Shown here in pieces: positions 52,278 to 64,000 of a DNA stretch of 64,000 nt; the first letter of the stretch is position 1, and each line of letters opens with the position of its first letter. The notes beneath the pieces are model-generated. The model had not been told where the DNA came from. It ran no database searches and worked only from the letters and a program-made list of their open reading frames with translations. Made by a program: the position numbers and the translations under genes. The DNA comes from Theobroma cacao (taxonomy: Eukaryota > Streptophyta > Magnoliopsida > Malvales > Malvaceae): assembly GCF_000208745.1 (NCBI RefSeq), contig NC_030855.1, positions 22,115,071-22,179,070 on the forward strand, given 5' to 3'.

Positions 52278-55200
52278 ATGTTTGAAGAAAAGGAAAAGTC
52301 TTGTACTTTTCCGCGAGAACTAGTTGGAGTGAATGTGGGTCTTGCGTTCTTTGATGGCATTATTGCTGTTATTGCTTTTAGTCAGGTTTGTTCTTTTTTT
52401 TTTTTCCTTTTCTGAGTTCTTGTTGTAAAAAATTTGATATTTTTGGATGTTTAGTGAGCTTTTGATTGATGGGTAGTTTGAAATATGGGAGAAATGCGGG
52501 CAGCAATGTGTTTTAGGATTGTTCCATCTGGGTTTTGCATTCGGCATATTGTGATTATAGTTTCTGTTTTCTTCTTCATTTGATGATTGTAGAAAAGAAG
52601 ACTTTGATAACTTGATGGATTGGTCATTGACTCATTGGTTTTTCTCTTTAATGTTAAATAAAGGTTATTTGGCATAGATGGAAAGGGTATGGTGTTGTGT
52701 TTAATTGTTAATTAACTTCCATTTATGACTAATACAATTAAATTCATGTTAGGAAAGTAATTGAAAAAAAAAAAAGGTCATTGTTAGCTGGAGAAAGAAT
52801 AGTCCTACCAGGCTGCTAAACTTAATTGTTGGCTCTGTTGATGAACCAAGTGTTAGCTGGTTGAATAAGCAGATTCTTAGATTCAATATATAGGTTGTGC
52901 TGTCATTCTTACTATATCTTTATGAACCATGTACCAAGTAGCATTTCATATTTATGGCTAAAAGGCGCACATATTAGTGATTTTGCATGCTCCTAAAAAA
53001 ATTTGAAATTGGTAGTAGAAACAGAAAATATAAGAAAATTCTCCATGTTCAGGATTTAAGCAATATGTAACCTGGACCCTAGTGATATGAGCAACATATG
53101 CAGTTCTTTTCTTTGGAAAAAAAAAAATTGAAGCCATGAAGTGAGACATCTTTATTTATTCAATTTGTGGTTGACTGGTTGGCAATCTTTCTTTTTTGTT
53201 TCCATGAAACCAAGACATAGCTACAACTTTGGTGCAATAGTTGGCTTGTTGATCATTGTACTGAAAAGTAGAGGGTCGCGTAGCTTGCACATCGAGGAAA
53301 GTTATATTTCTCTAAATCCAAAAGGCACTTGGTCCAAGCAATTCATGAAGAATATGTCTTACAAATGGTTGGTTCTTATGAGATAAGGAGGATTAACCTT
53401 AACTTTTCCATGGGTTCAGTATGCTTAATTTGAATATGAAATGGGCTGGTTGAGCAAGCCATGCTTAGTTGAATCAATTTCTTTATATCATAAGCATAGT
53501 TTGGAAGAACAGCATAAAGTGCTTGAATTGGGCTCAATCTGAGCTTTTCTCGAACTTAATAATTGAGCTTTCATAGTAATCTTGATATTTGGCTTAGCTT
53601 TCTTTTAGTTGCAACCTTATTTCTATTTCAATTGATAACTTAGCAACGATCCTATTTTTGCAGTTAGTCCAGCTCCACCCTTTTGCTTGCAGCCCTATTT
53701 GTTTACCCAAACGCAATGGTGGTTTGAGCTGCTGTAATCTTGGCATCCTTCCTATTCTCTAACATGTTCAAGATCTGTTGTTTTACATTACATCATATTC
53801 GTGTAGTTTGTTATACATCTTCCATACTGTATTGTGGTTATGAAAACTTTATTGGGCTGGCGAGTTATGCTTACAAGAGAAAGCAGGCCTGAAACAAAAG
53901 AAAAGGAACTTAGCTGACATCAACCACTCTTAGGCTTAACTAGTTGTTCGAGATGATGATATTGTCTTTATGTATATCAGACTGGTGAATTTTACACGCA
54001 TTCATCATCCATAGGTGGCTGGGTTTATGCATATGTGCTGATAGATGTATCTGTCTTTTTGTAGAGAGTAACATCCAGGTGGTAATATTGTACATCAGAA
54101 TTTGTTACTGTGATATACTAATAATGACAGAGAGATTATGGTGTTTCTTGTTTCTTTTCCTTTTTGGTTTGTTGTTTGTAATGACTATTTACTTTCACCA
54201 CTTTGTGGCCAGCTAGCACGGATTCACTTCAGGAATTTACAACTAGGATGGACTCGCCAGAAAGTAAGTGCATATTGCCTTCTGTAACTTTTTAGTTGAA
54301 TTAAAAAATTTCTATTTAAATGTAAACTAATTCATAGGCTAGCTAGATTAACCCTATGTCATCAGACAAGCTGGTTGAGTGGGGACTTGCACCTTGATCT
54401 GATCTGTTTGAGTCGTCTGACCCCTTAAGGCAGAACCTGGTGAAATTGTCTGAACAGGAAGGATTTTGGTGACTCTTCTGACTCCGCTTGAATTTGGAGA
54501 AACGGGTAGGTTGAAATTAAGTTGTAGCTACAACATGCATTAGTTTTAAAAAGTTTGGGCTGCAGGAGTTAATAGTTGGACCTTGCAGGAGAAACCTATT
54601 TGACCAACATTCCCCGGGCTTCAACTTTTTCCACAATGTCTTGCTTGCTTTTATAGTTTCTAAACTTCTTGCAAGTAACAGAAGAATTTTTGTGTTTGGC
54701 CTTGAACTGGCAAAAAACCCACTGTTGGACTGTGTTTTACTTTTCTTTAAGCCTTATAAGTTATTGCCCATTGAGGAAACTGCAATAAAACATTAATATT
54801 TACTGAAAAAAAGTTCCAATAAGTTGTTTAGTTGTGTTTTGGAAACACTAAGAACCTTAATTGCGTAATAAAGTGGTTACATCATTAACCTAGTATCTGG
54901 CCCTTATACTGTGATGATTAAGCAACAGGCTATACCATTCTGGAATTAGTAGAATGGAAGAGAGAGGATCAATCTTATCTATGGTCCAGTGGAGGCAGAA
55001 GATAGACTTGGGGTTGAAGTCAATGTTTAGTAAGGTCCATGCATTGGTTCTCATATATGTTAACTGACAGATGTATGAATATGGTTCATGTTAGTGCTTG
55101 GGTATTGTTTTGTCTTTTCTCCTTTTTCCCCTCTTTTCTTTTCTAATGTGGTACAGCTAAGTTACTACGTTGATTTGTATTGTCAAGTGTATTGACTTGT

Positions 55201-58200
55201 TCTTGATCCAAATGAATGTGAATTACAGGTGTTCCATTTACTGATTGGTTCTACTAATGCTGGTAAGAATTTGTAGTTTACACTTATATTGACCTTTTGG
55301 CTTTATACGCATAGCTTGATTTGAATCATATCTCTGATTCCAACTGAATTGCCAAATTCTCACCAAACCTGGCAGGTTACTTCGTTTATTTTGTCTTGAC
55401 TCTGGTTGCTGCATGCAGAGGGTGGCTTTGCTGGTCATACTCTTGTGGTTTTATAGCCATGGGTATGTGTAGATGCTTGAAATATGAACCCCATTTCTTT
55501 CTTTCTTTGCAGCAGATAAGTTTAAGCATTAATTAGTGCAAATATGTTGTGTTGCAGCCTTCCCCAGAATTCTATTCTTTGCAACATTTCTTCTACTTTT
55601 GTCATTCTGGTATGTTTTCTCTTCAAATAACTTATTTATATTTTCTTTGAGTGAAATATGAAAATGTATCTAAGATAACTTTTCTGAATGCAAGGAAAAT
55701 GTGGTCTCTAGAAATTTCCTCATACCAGATGGTATCATTATGTCAAGACATTCAAGAATGATATGAAAAGGGAAAATATGTGAAATAATTTCCAGCCATA
55801 TCGATGTGGTAGAAATTGGACAGTCAAAACTCACTGTTCTTTTTGATGGAGATTTTAGAGCAAATTCAACTTTTTGTTATTCTGAAGTGTCAGGCTCTCT
55901 TTGCTAAATGATTTGCTGAACATCCACTTTCCTCTTTTCTGTGACTACCTTGTGTTTCTGCTGAAACAAATCACTAGTTGATTAGGCTGCACATGGTTGT
56001 TCTTGTCAGGTGTGAAATTATTTTCTTCTCTTTCAAATAGATTATGAATGAGAAGATTTATCATATGGATGCATATAAAATGCATGTGTCATCCTTTGTT
56101 CCCATCTCAGCAACCATTTTTTATGCATTGGCTGGAAGCTGATTCTTGTATCTAAATATATAGTGGCATAAGTTTCTTTTTCTCCCCTTTCTTGACCAAT
56201 TGATGTCAAGGAACTGGAGAGCATATTTCTGAGAATTAAGAAATTCACTTTTCATTTTTTCTAATAAAAATAAGAAAAAGGAAATAGAAAAAAGAAAAGG
56301 AAGATCGACTTTAGTGGCTGATTCTAAATCATATCGTGTTAATCATTTTATATACAGGACAGTTTTCTTTCTTCGTCTTCTTTTCCCAGGGTTATCCAAT
56401 GCAATGTTACTGAAGCTTAGTGCAGGATGATATCTTTCCTAGTTTTAGTTACTTTCAAGTTTGATATTTTCTTTCAGAGTGAAAATTAGTGTTTCTTCAT
56501 CAGCTATACCCCATGTCTCTCTGGTGGATTTTTTATAGGGTCGACCTTTGCCACCAGGCAGATGATGAAGAGGAAGAGGATGATGAACAGGGCTTTCTAG
56601 AAGCTTTACTACAAAATTCCTTAAATAGACCAAGGTCTTCAACTACAGATAGTCGCAGAATATGTTATCCTTTCCGTTTAATTCATGTTGGAAGCCGTCA
56701 AAAAATAGTGATTCTGGTATAGCAATGCAGTTTCTTCTTTTGTTTCTTATCACGGTTTGAATGTTTTGAATGTTTCTATATTACTTTCTTGTTGCGTCAT
56801 TGCGTAAAAACTTGTGTTCATGAACTCATTAATTCTGTTTTCTCTGACTAGGTTACTGTTCTAGTTTTTCTTTTTATGCTGACATTTGCTGTGCTAATCT
56901 GGATTGGGATGGAAGATAATCCTATTGATTCCTCAACTGTAGCTCGGGTATGGACATCTGGCAAGCTATTTTCGTTTTAACTATTATTACTTTCCTAGGG
57001 TACCGTCTATTTCAGTCTGATTGTCAGAGAGAAGGTTATGGTGAAGATAGTGTGTATAAATTTTCTCTTTTAATTTATTGGTTGGAAAATGACAAGAGAA
57101 AATGAAAACTTGAGTTTTCTGGACTTCCTTTGTGTTCTTTTATATCTTTTATAAATAGTGAAGCCATAAAGTTTGGACTGTCTATCTCATGCAGGTTTAT
57201 GTAGATCTTTTTGCTGCTGCAATACTATTGTTAGGTGGAGCATTAGCATGTTATGGTAAGCAACTAGCAATATAGATGGACCTTTTTTTTCCTCATTGTT
57301 TGAAGATTTTGTCCCTTATTTTGATAACTTTGTGATGGCAAAGATTGTCTAATATCAGGCTACACACATTCTTATTCCATGTCTCTCATCCATAGTATTT
57401 AACAGCATGCATGTGTAGATGGCTTTGTTGATCAGTATGAAGTTTATTGCAACTTCTACTTAAATGGCTGATATGATTTAAGGCTGGCCTAAATGCATGG
57501 AAAAATTTTCTGGTTAGTCGTTGTAGTAGATTGACTAATTCCTATTTTTAAAGTGTCACCAGAATAGATGACTATTTTAACTTACATATATTTTTCTCTC
57601 TTGGAAGTCTTGGAGATACACACATGTTTTTATATATTTGTTTCTTTCTCGTACTCAGGGCTCCTATTATGCCGTAAAATGAGAAATGTTAGATCTGAAA
57701 GAGCTTCATCTGAGATCTGGAAGGTAGTATTCTATTATCCTTTATATTTACGTGTCATTTTGGTATCAAGTTAGAAGATACCCTTTTCTTTGGCCTTTAT
57801 GTTTACAGGTGATTTATTTATCTTTGTTTAAAATCCGGTGGCTTTATAGTTATCTGGTCTGTGCCTTAGTTATTTCATTGATGTTGTGTTGAAGTGCATT
57901 GGTTTCTGTAGGTTGCAGGTTTGGCCATTGTATCTGTTCTGTGTTTCACATCGAGTGCTTTGGTGGCTCTTTTGACTGATATTCCAGTACACATCTTTCT
58001 CTATTGGTTGTTTGTTCTATGTTTGAATTTCTAGCTTCATTAATCCTTCCAACTTAAATGTGTTATCATGATTGCAGGTACTTTATCACTGGCATGAACT
58101 GCACATAGATGGTGTTTATACTTCGCTTTTACTGATTTTATATTATTTTATAGGTACTTGTCTACTTTTCCCTTGATGTTTTCAAAATTTGCTCCAAATA

Positions 58201-59831
58201 GATTAAAGGCTTTTGACTATTGATTGATGGTATCACTAGTCTACTTTAGAGATCAGTTTTTAGGACTTGGAATATCCTAAACATTATGTACTATTGATCA
58301 ATATTTTGCATTAATTCTGTATTAGAAATGTTTCGTGTGTAATTTCTCTTTTTTGTTCAACCTCATCTGGCAATCTAAAGTTGTAGAGAACATGTTGTGG
58401 ATTGATGAGTATAAGAACCTTCTTCCACCGAACTCTGATAATAGACATTGTATGAGAAATCAGGATATATCCAGGGGAAGTAGAGATACACATGTTTTAA
58501 ACTTTATATCTCAACAGAATGACTTGGGTGGTCTGGGAGTTTGGGACTGTTAAGAGTTTCCGATAGAGTATGTTGCTCCAACGTAAAAAAAACACTACTG
58601 TATTAGAATTGTGCCTTAAAACCTGTTCTTTTTTTTTTAATCCATCTACTCTTGTCGGACTGACAAATAATTTTCATGTGAAGATGGTAAATTCTTTTGT
58701 TGGATCCATGTTATCATTAAGTAGACTGCTAGCTGAATTTATGGATGGAATGGTGAATTGGTAATTGACATGGTTATGCCTTGTTGACAACAGAATTGAA
58801 ACAGCATTATCATGATAATAGTGAAAGATATAAACTCTGAAACCCTATCTTTTTACGCTCGTCATCATTGCTGCCTTATTGAAAAGTAGGTCACGTAGTC
58901 CAGTTCATGATGGGATGTTCATATTGCTTTTCTAGGTTCAGCAGTGCCCTCAGCTTTTGTATTATGGGTCATGAGAGAATTACCACCCATGTCTGCTAAC
59001 ATACAAGAAGAATCAACAACAGTTTTCATTACTGATGATCCAGTTGAAATCCGTCGTCCCCAGAGCTGGGCTACCGCAGCAAGCACGCAGAATCAGGTTC
59101 ACATCCCTTCTTTGTCTTGTCTATATATTCAGTTTATTTACAGAATTTGCTTATTCAACAATGTTTTGTTCACACCATCAGCCTGATCTTTCAAATTTTA
59201 ACTTGTATTTATATGAGATGTGGTCTTCTATTGCAACCCACCTGTATTGAGAATTTCTTAGGCATGATATTGTCTTTATATCAGATATACCCCCGAGACT
59301 GGCTCTGATTTAGTCAGGGATTGGTACAAAATATTGCAACATTTATTTGTAGCTGAGAATAAAAAACAAACTTTTATGCTGACTCATGTTTGAAGTTTAA
59401 AAAGATGAACATTGGATAACGTTAGTGGTGTTTTCTTGGCTCTTACAAACATCATTCCTCTAATTTATACATCGATAGGTAATTAATAAGACCTTTTTTC
59501 GCACTGGAAAATAGAGACAAAAGCTTACATCAGTTCAATAAAATATGTAATTAACAATATCTGATAGAATGGTTCTAAATTGCTCTAACAAGGCCAGGGT
59601 TCTTTTATCTCTATGCTGTGCTTCCCTAGTGGACTTAATCTTGTTGTATGCAGTTGATATTATTTCATGCATTGCTGCATCTTTCTTATTTGCTTTTTGA
59701 TGTTATTTTGTGCACTGCTACATCTTTTGTATTTGCTTGAATGATGTTCAATAAGATGGTTGTAGGATATATGGAAGGGACCCTTTGACTTGTGGCTGTT
59801 ATCGCAGGGATCAAGAGGTAGTCCTATATAA
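52278..59831 (+). CDS. TOM1/THH1-like (DUF1084) multi-pass membrane protein, At3g59090-like
   Basis: Thirteen exons join in frame to 355 residues: 52278-52385, 54213-54263, 55229-55262, 55376-55462, 55558-55609, 56539-56716, 56852-56947, 57195-57255, 57659-57723, 57912-57986, 58078-58153, 58936-59096 and 59808-59831. The family includes host membrane proteins such as TOM1 and THH1, some of which tobamoviruses recruit; the normal cellular role is poorly known. I count about seven hydrophobic segments, with LGWTRQKVFHLL near the start and GSAVPSAFVLWVMRELPP near the end. These two blocks are conserved in the family. A hydrophilic acidic loop (DDEEEEDDEQ, about residues 118-127) and a polar tail ending GSRGSPI resemble the At3g59090 branch. 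Exon 13 codes for seven residues only. Confidence 0.9.
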
Positions 59832-61089
59832 TTGCTCCGTCATTCGTAAACATGTATGCTTATCTTCCCAAGCGAGCAACGTCAGCTGGAAACTGGAAAA
59901 ATCTGATGCAATAAGAGTGGATTGCGCAATGAGCAGCGATCAAAAGGTTACAATTGCTGACTTGACAGGGCAGTCGGAGTACAGCCGTAAGGTTGCCATT
60001 GCCCATGCCATGTTTTTGACATTTGGAGCATGGAAATAGCACCGGAATGCTGGATGATTTTTTCTGTTGGTCTTTTAACTTCCACATGGTTGTCCAATTG
60101 TAAAGACATTTGATATGCTTACGTCTTCACCACACACGTAGGTATTTAATGGTTCCTCAATAGATAAATTAAAGCCATTTTTTTTTATGAAGGGTGTTCA
60201 TATGTGCCTTTCCTTTCTAGATGATGAACCTACCAGCTGCTCCTTTCTATTCTTCCCCTGCCCCCTAGAATGGCATGCCTTGAGTTCAGGGCTATGGCGC
60301 ATCATTGGAGAAATATGTTATCCCCAAGGATATATAAGCATGCCTCCTTGTGATTGTCACATCATAAAATCAGCAGATCAACATTTAACTTCATAAAATC
60401 ACCAGACATCAAGACTGCAAACAAACAAAGGCTGGACCTAAAATAGAATCTATCCAACTTCACACCATCTTCCTGAGAAGTCAAAACATAGATTTTTCAG
60501 TTGGACAAAACAATGTAATCCTTTTCCTACAACTTAGCGGCCACTCCTCTTCATTGCGCAGCCCGATGGAACTTTCAGGTTCGCTTCTGCCTCCAGCCAA
60601 TTCTTGTGCGTGCGAGGCACTAAAAGAAAGCTGAAGAAGACAAGTTTACTAACAGAAGGATTTGTGTTAGGCAACTATTTTCACCAAAAGCAAATCTTTA
60701 AGAGATTAATACACGTAGCAAACTATACTTAAAAGTGTAGAAGTCCAATTAAAAACCAGAAGCTGTCTCAATATATCATAGTACAAAAGAGGAATTGATT
60801 TCAGAACATGCTGATAACAAGAATAATTGTTTATACAGGATAGTCTCCAAGGACCCCAAAGGTGCAAAACGATCCAGGATTAGTTTTCTACTATAATGAC
60901 AAAACTATCAGATTTTACGTTCATTTCAAGTCATAGATTATCTTGTTATCATCATTATCAAATATCCAGCAAATTTTTGGACCAGACAAGCTTCAACGTA
61001 AAGCACCAGGTTTGAACTTTTATCTCATGGAAAACTATGGACATACAAATACAGATTGAAGCATACCTTATATGTAAAGATTGAAGCAA
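59832..61089. other. Intergenic: 3' UTRs of two convergent genes
   Basis: 3' side of the DUF1084 gene (+) and of the protease gene (-). A frame continuing from 59785 to 60039 is read-through around exon 13 and 3' UTR, not a gene. Confidence 0.5.
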
Positions 61090-61870
61090 TTATTTTGGTT
61101 TAGGTGCCAAGGATCCGAAATCTTTACGGGGCAATACCTGCAAACGAATATGATCAAATTTGTTAGTACCGTGAACAATATAGAACATATAAAAAACAAA
61201 CAAACAAAAATAGTTAAAAATGAAGAAAAAAGGCTAACCGTCCAGAACACTCTGCCTTTAAGAAGGCCGTAAGGAACAGCTCCAAAATTCCTGGAATCCT
61301 TCGAAGCGTAGATGTTATCTCCCTCTACCCAAACATGCCCTTTGGGAACCTAAAGCAAATAAATACAACAATAACTGGAAAAAAAGAAAAAGAATTTTTG
61401 AGTATAGCAAAATTTGAAAGCACGGAAAAAGAAATACCACAACAGTTTGGCATCTATCACTGTTCATGGGGTCGACGACATAGGTGACCTGATCACCTTC
61501 CATTCCGATCAGCCGTTTGCAGACAATCTTCCTAGGAGACTCAGGGGAGCGTAGGATCACAACATCTCCGGGTCGAAGCTTGCCGGTGAGGGTCGAAATG
61601 CGCTCCGCCAACAACAAATTGCCTGATATGTTCAAGGTCGGGAGCATGCTGGGACCGTAAGTCTGTAACTTACCCAGCCATTGCCCAGAAGTAAAAAAAA
61701 GCAAAATTAAAACAGTCTCAAAACAGTAATAGAAATGATGAGTTTGAAAACAGCAGTTCGGGGATGGTTGAAAGATTGCTTACAAAAACGGCAGTGCCGA
61801 GATAGTTGTTGGTAACATGAAGCAAACAGAAGGCTCTCACTACAGAGATAAAGCTGCTCCATCCTCCCAT
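61090..61870 (-). CDS. IMP1: Mitochondrial inner membrane protease subunit 1 (signal peptidase S26)
   Basis: Four exons on the minus strand, 61784-61870, 61438-61662, 61239-61349 and 61090-61137, give 156 residues. IMP1 is a Ser/Lys-dyad peptidase that removes sorting signals from proteins entering the mitochondrial intermembrane space. The catalytic Ser34 lies in YGPSMLPTL, and Lys78 in the CKRLIGMEGDQV block. Box D and E motifs follow: VPKGHVWVEGDN and YASKDSRNFGAVP. The N-terminal part (FCLLHVTNNYLG) is the single membrane anchor. The start MGGWSSFISVVRAF fits the family length. The order of motifs and the size point to IMP1 rather than plastid or ER signal peptidases. Confidence 0.92.
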
Positions 61871-62824
61871 TCCTCTTCTCTCCTCTCAAACCAATTTAGA
61901 TTTGGCTCTAAAAGAAAAAGAAAAAGAAAAATCATGGTAATGAATTTTAAAAAACTAAGGAAAATGAACTTGGTTAGCTAATGCTGCTGGGCAGTGGGCT
62001 TACAAACCGGAATCCTTGATTCTTGAATCCAATACCTCCTATGGGTCATGACCCATTTAGCTTACTTTGGGCTTTATTCTCTTTTTGTTTTGGTCAAAGG
62101 GCTATTGCACAGCCTATACTTTTCCATGTCTGTGCAATTGGTTGGCTTTAAGATATATAAGCTTGAAAAAGATAGTGTTTCTCGTATATCTTTCAACTTA
62201 TCAAAGGCACAAGTACAACAATCTTCAGTAAGTGGCCTATTCAAGGTAAAAGTCATGGTGGATAATTAACAGCCTTCAAAGTTCTTGAATAAAAATACAT
62301 CATCATGCCTTGAAATGTACTGCCAAAAACATTTATCTCGAGAAATTAGCATTTTCTCCAACATTTGGTTAAACTTCAAGCAACAGACACTTATAACGAA
62401 ATGGGGCTTTTGTTGTGCAAATACTAAAAGAAATAAGCAAGTTGGAACCCCCAATGCCTAATTCAACGAATAACAAATAGAATCAAGAGAGGAGAGATTG
62501 GTCAAAATTGTTTTAGGCATGCTTGTGGACCTGGAGTTTAGTCACTGACAAGTCTTTCTGAGGAGGAGGAATATCTAATACATAAAGCTTGGAGTTTCTT
62601 GAATGCGCTCGTCTTTTAATTTTTCCATCTTTAATGAGTTTTCAACTATCAAATTAAGCTCGTTGGAAAACGGCCAAGGCAATTAACAATAGCAATCTGC
62701 TGGCGTAATGATTATGATGTTGATTCTATACATCACTTCCTGAAAATTGCCAGCCTGTTTCCCTAAAAGTAGCGTCACAGATAGTCAACTGTGGGCTACG
62801 AATTTATAGATTGGTCCTAGGCCA

Positions 62825-62869
62825 ACCCCCCAACACCCCCAACCCCCCCCCCCCCCCCCCGGCCCCCCC
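62825..62869. repeat. C-rich tract with an uninterrupted run of 18 C
   Basis: Runs of 5-7 C, then 18 C, then GG, then 7 C. The minus strand therefore has at least four G tracts and could form a G-quadruplex. Run length is prone to sequencing error. Confidence 0.9.
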
Positions 62870-63768
62870 TTTGGCGTCTGACACAAGGCGTGATGGGCCC
62901 GGGGTGTCCAGGGCTTCCCTTTTATTTTGTAGGGTAATGCATCATCCTATTGTTTCTTTACATGACATCTTCAAGTCAAAGAGGAAAGACTACACTCTAG
63001 TTTCCATATGATTTAGCTCTACTTCCATTTACCACAACCCTATTATCTAAATTATAAAGAGGAGGAAAACTCATTACAAGTTGAAAGTGATGTTGAAGGA
63101 AATCCAACTTAGCCACATTGATCCAAGAAGTGGGTCCAATAAGCACAAAACTTGGCAGGAGTTGGAAAACAGATATAAAAAAAGGTCGTGATGGTGCGCC
63201 ACTAACACCACTACCTACTGGCTCGAAGAGCAGGAATAATGGGGAAAGAAAAAGCACCATGCATGCATGACAATGAGCTCTTATATCCCTAAAAATATCA
63301 GCACATATAAGAGCATTAGTATTATGCATAAAAGAATCAAGACTGGCAGATTTGTGCAACTCATGCTCAGATACTGATAACTATATACATACAAACTGGA
63401 TCAGGCCACCGCCTAAATGTATTGACAGCACATATCTCTAGATTTCCAACAAATTAATTCCAAATATTTTGTTAGGGGGATAAAACCATGAGAACATAAA
63501 AAGAAGCAAAGAATGGACACCAAACAAGGACAGAAGTCTGAGCAAGTGGAGCTCAAAGTCACAAAAGGTGATCAGAGCTCATCAGGGATTTGACAATTAT
63601 AGAAATACTTATGAATATTTATTGAACAACAAGGAGTTAAAAAGTACGTGAAATACAGAAATCAAGCAGAGGAGAAACTACTAGTGACTTTTTAAGTGCA
63701 TTACATTAACATTTAAACCCACTACTTGTACCATTTGGACAATGGCAACTAGAAACTTAGTACACATA

Positions 63769-63866
63769 CTACACAGACAACTCCATCCCAAGTTCTCTCT
63801 CCATCCGAGAGAATAAAAAATGGGCTTCGAAAGTTTCAGCAGCAATTCGTGCACTGCACACCACTA
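63769..63866 (-). other. Possible terminal exon of a gene beyond the window
   Basis: After an acceptor-like TGCAG near 63857-63861, the minus strand reads ARIAAETFEAHFLFSRMERE, then LGMELSV and a stop. The composition is protein-like and charged, unlike its surroundings, but I do not recognise the family. It is a guess, useful only if a gene is found to the right of the window. Confidence 0.25.
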
Positions 63867-64000
63867 CGACTTGCATAACTGGAAATTCAAACACAAATAT
63901 TAATTCTAAACACCTGTCTTTATCTCTAGACTGCGAACCATCTGAGACAGACAGCGAAGGGGTACGCAACACAGAATCAACTTAACTTCTAGAAGATGAG

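Larger units (their letters stand above)
61871..64000. other. Upstream region of IMP1 and distal spacer
   Basis: Contains the IMP1 promoter, AT-rich spacer and the C tract (listed separately). No complete gene is seen. Confidence 0.4.

Noticed and set aside
59785..60039. 84-codon frame at the end of the TOM1-like gene
   Set aside because: It spans the last intron and 3' UTR in another frame. Exon 13 in the proper frame ends at 59831.
62811..63011. Pro-rich 66-codon frame over the C tract
   Set aside because: The proline run is only the translation of poly-C, with no start context or homology.

Overview
This is plant nuclear DNA. Genes are split by AT-rich introns with GT..AG borders, products include chloroplast and mitochondrial proteins, and gene-rich stretches alternate with AT-rich repeat-bearing spacers. 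Gene families and intron style suggest a eudicot, probably a rosid; I cannot name the species. A run of 400 N (31371-31770) is an assembly gap.

Bases 1-30763 are gene-dense. In order: the 3' half of urease accessory protein UreG (+); a CCDC174-like coiled-coil protein (+); a decayed and an intact tRNA-Arg(ACG) (-); a C2-domain gene with two in-frame stops (-); a short arabinogalactan-type peptide (+); a plastid NAD(P)-binding Rossmann protein (-); MCM3 of the replicative helicase (-), with two perfect E2F sites upstream; another tRNA-Arg(ACG) (+); plastid KAS I (-); an HMG-box protein (+); a Ycf23/DUF561 protein (-); and a CHX-type cation/H+ antiporter (+). Exons were joined by hand, and the coding totals below are all multiples of three.

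Bases 31067-52277 are gene-poor. They hold a Harbinger-like element containing the N gap, a probable small membrane protein gene, a 681-bp Mutator-like element with a perfect 9-bp target-site duplication, a TIR element holding a TRIM-like LTR pair, three type I (M-alpha, AGL61/62-like) MADS loci of which one is decayed, and a LINE RNase H relic.

Bases 52278-61870 carry a 13-exon DUF1084/TOM1-like membrane protein gene (+) and a mitochondrial inner membrane protease subunit 1 gene (-). The last 2.1 kb hold a long C tract and possibly one exon of a gene that continues past the edge.

The genes do not form an operon or a joint pathway. Their order matches two Arabidopsis neighbourhoods as I recall them (At2g34440-34470 and At5g46280-46290). 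I found no convincing previously undescribed system. The most unusual items are the 63-bp coding repeat in a MADS gene, the Mutator-like element with internal repeats, the nested TRIM-like structure, and the small membrane protein gene.
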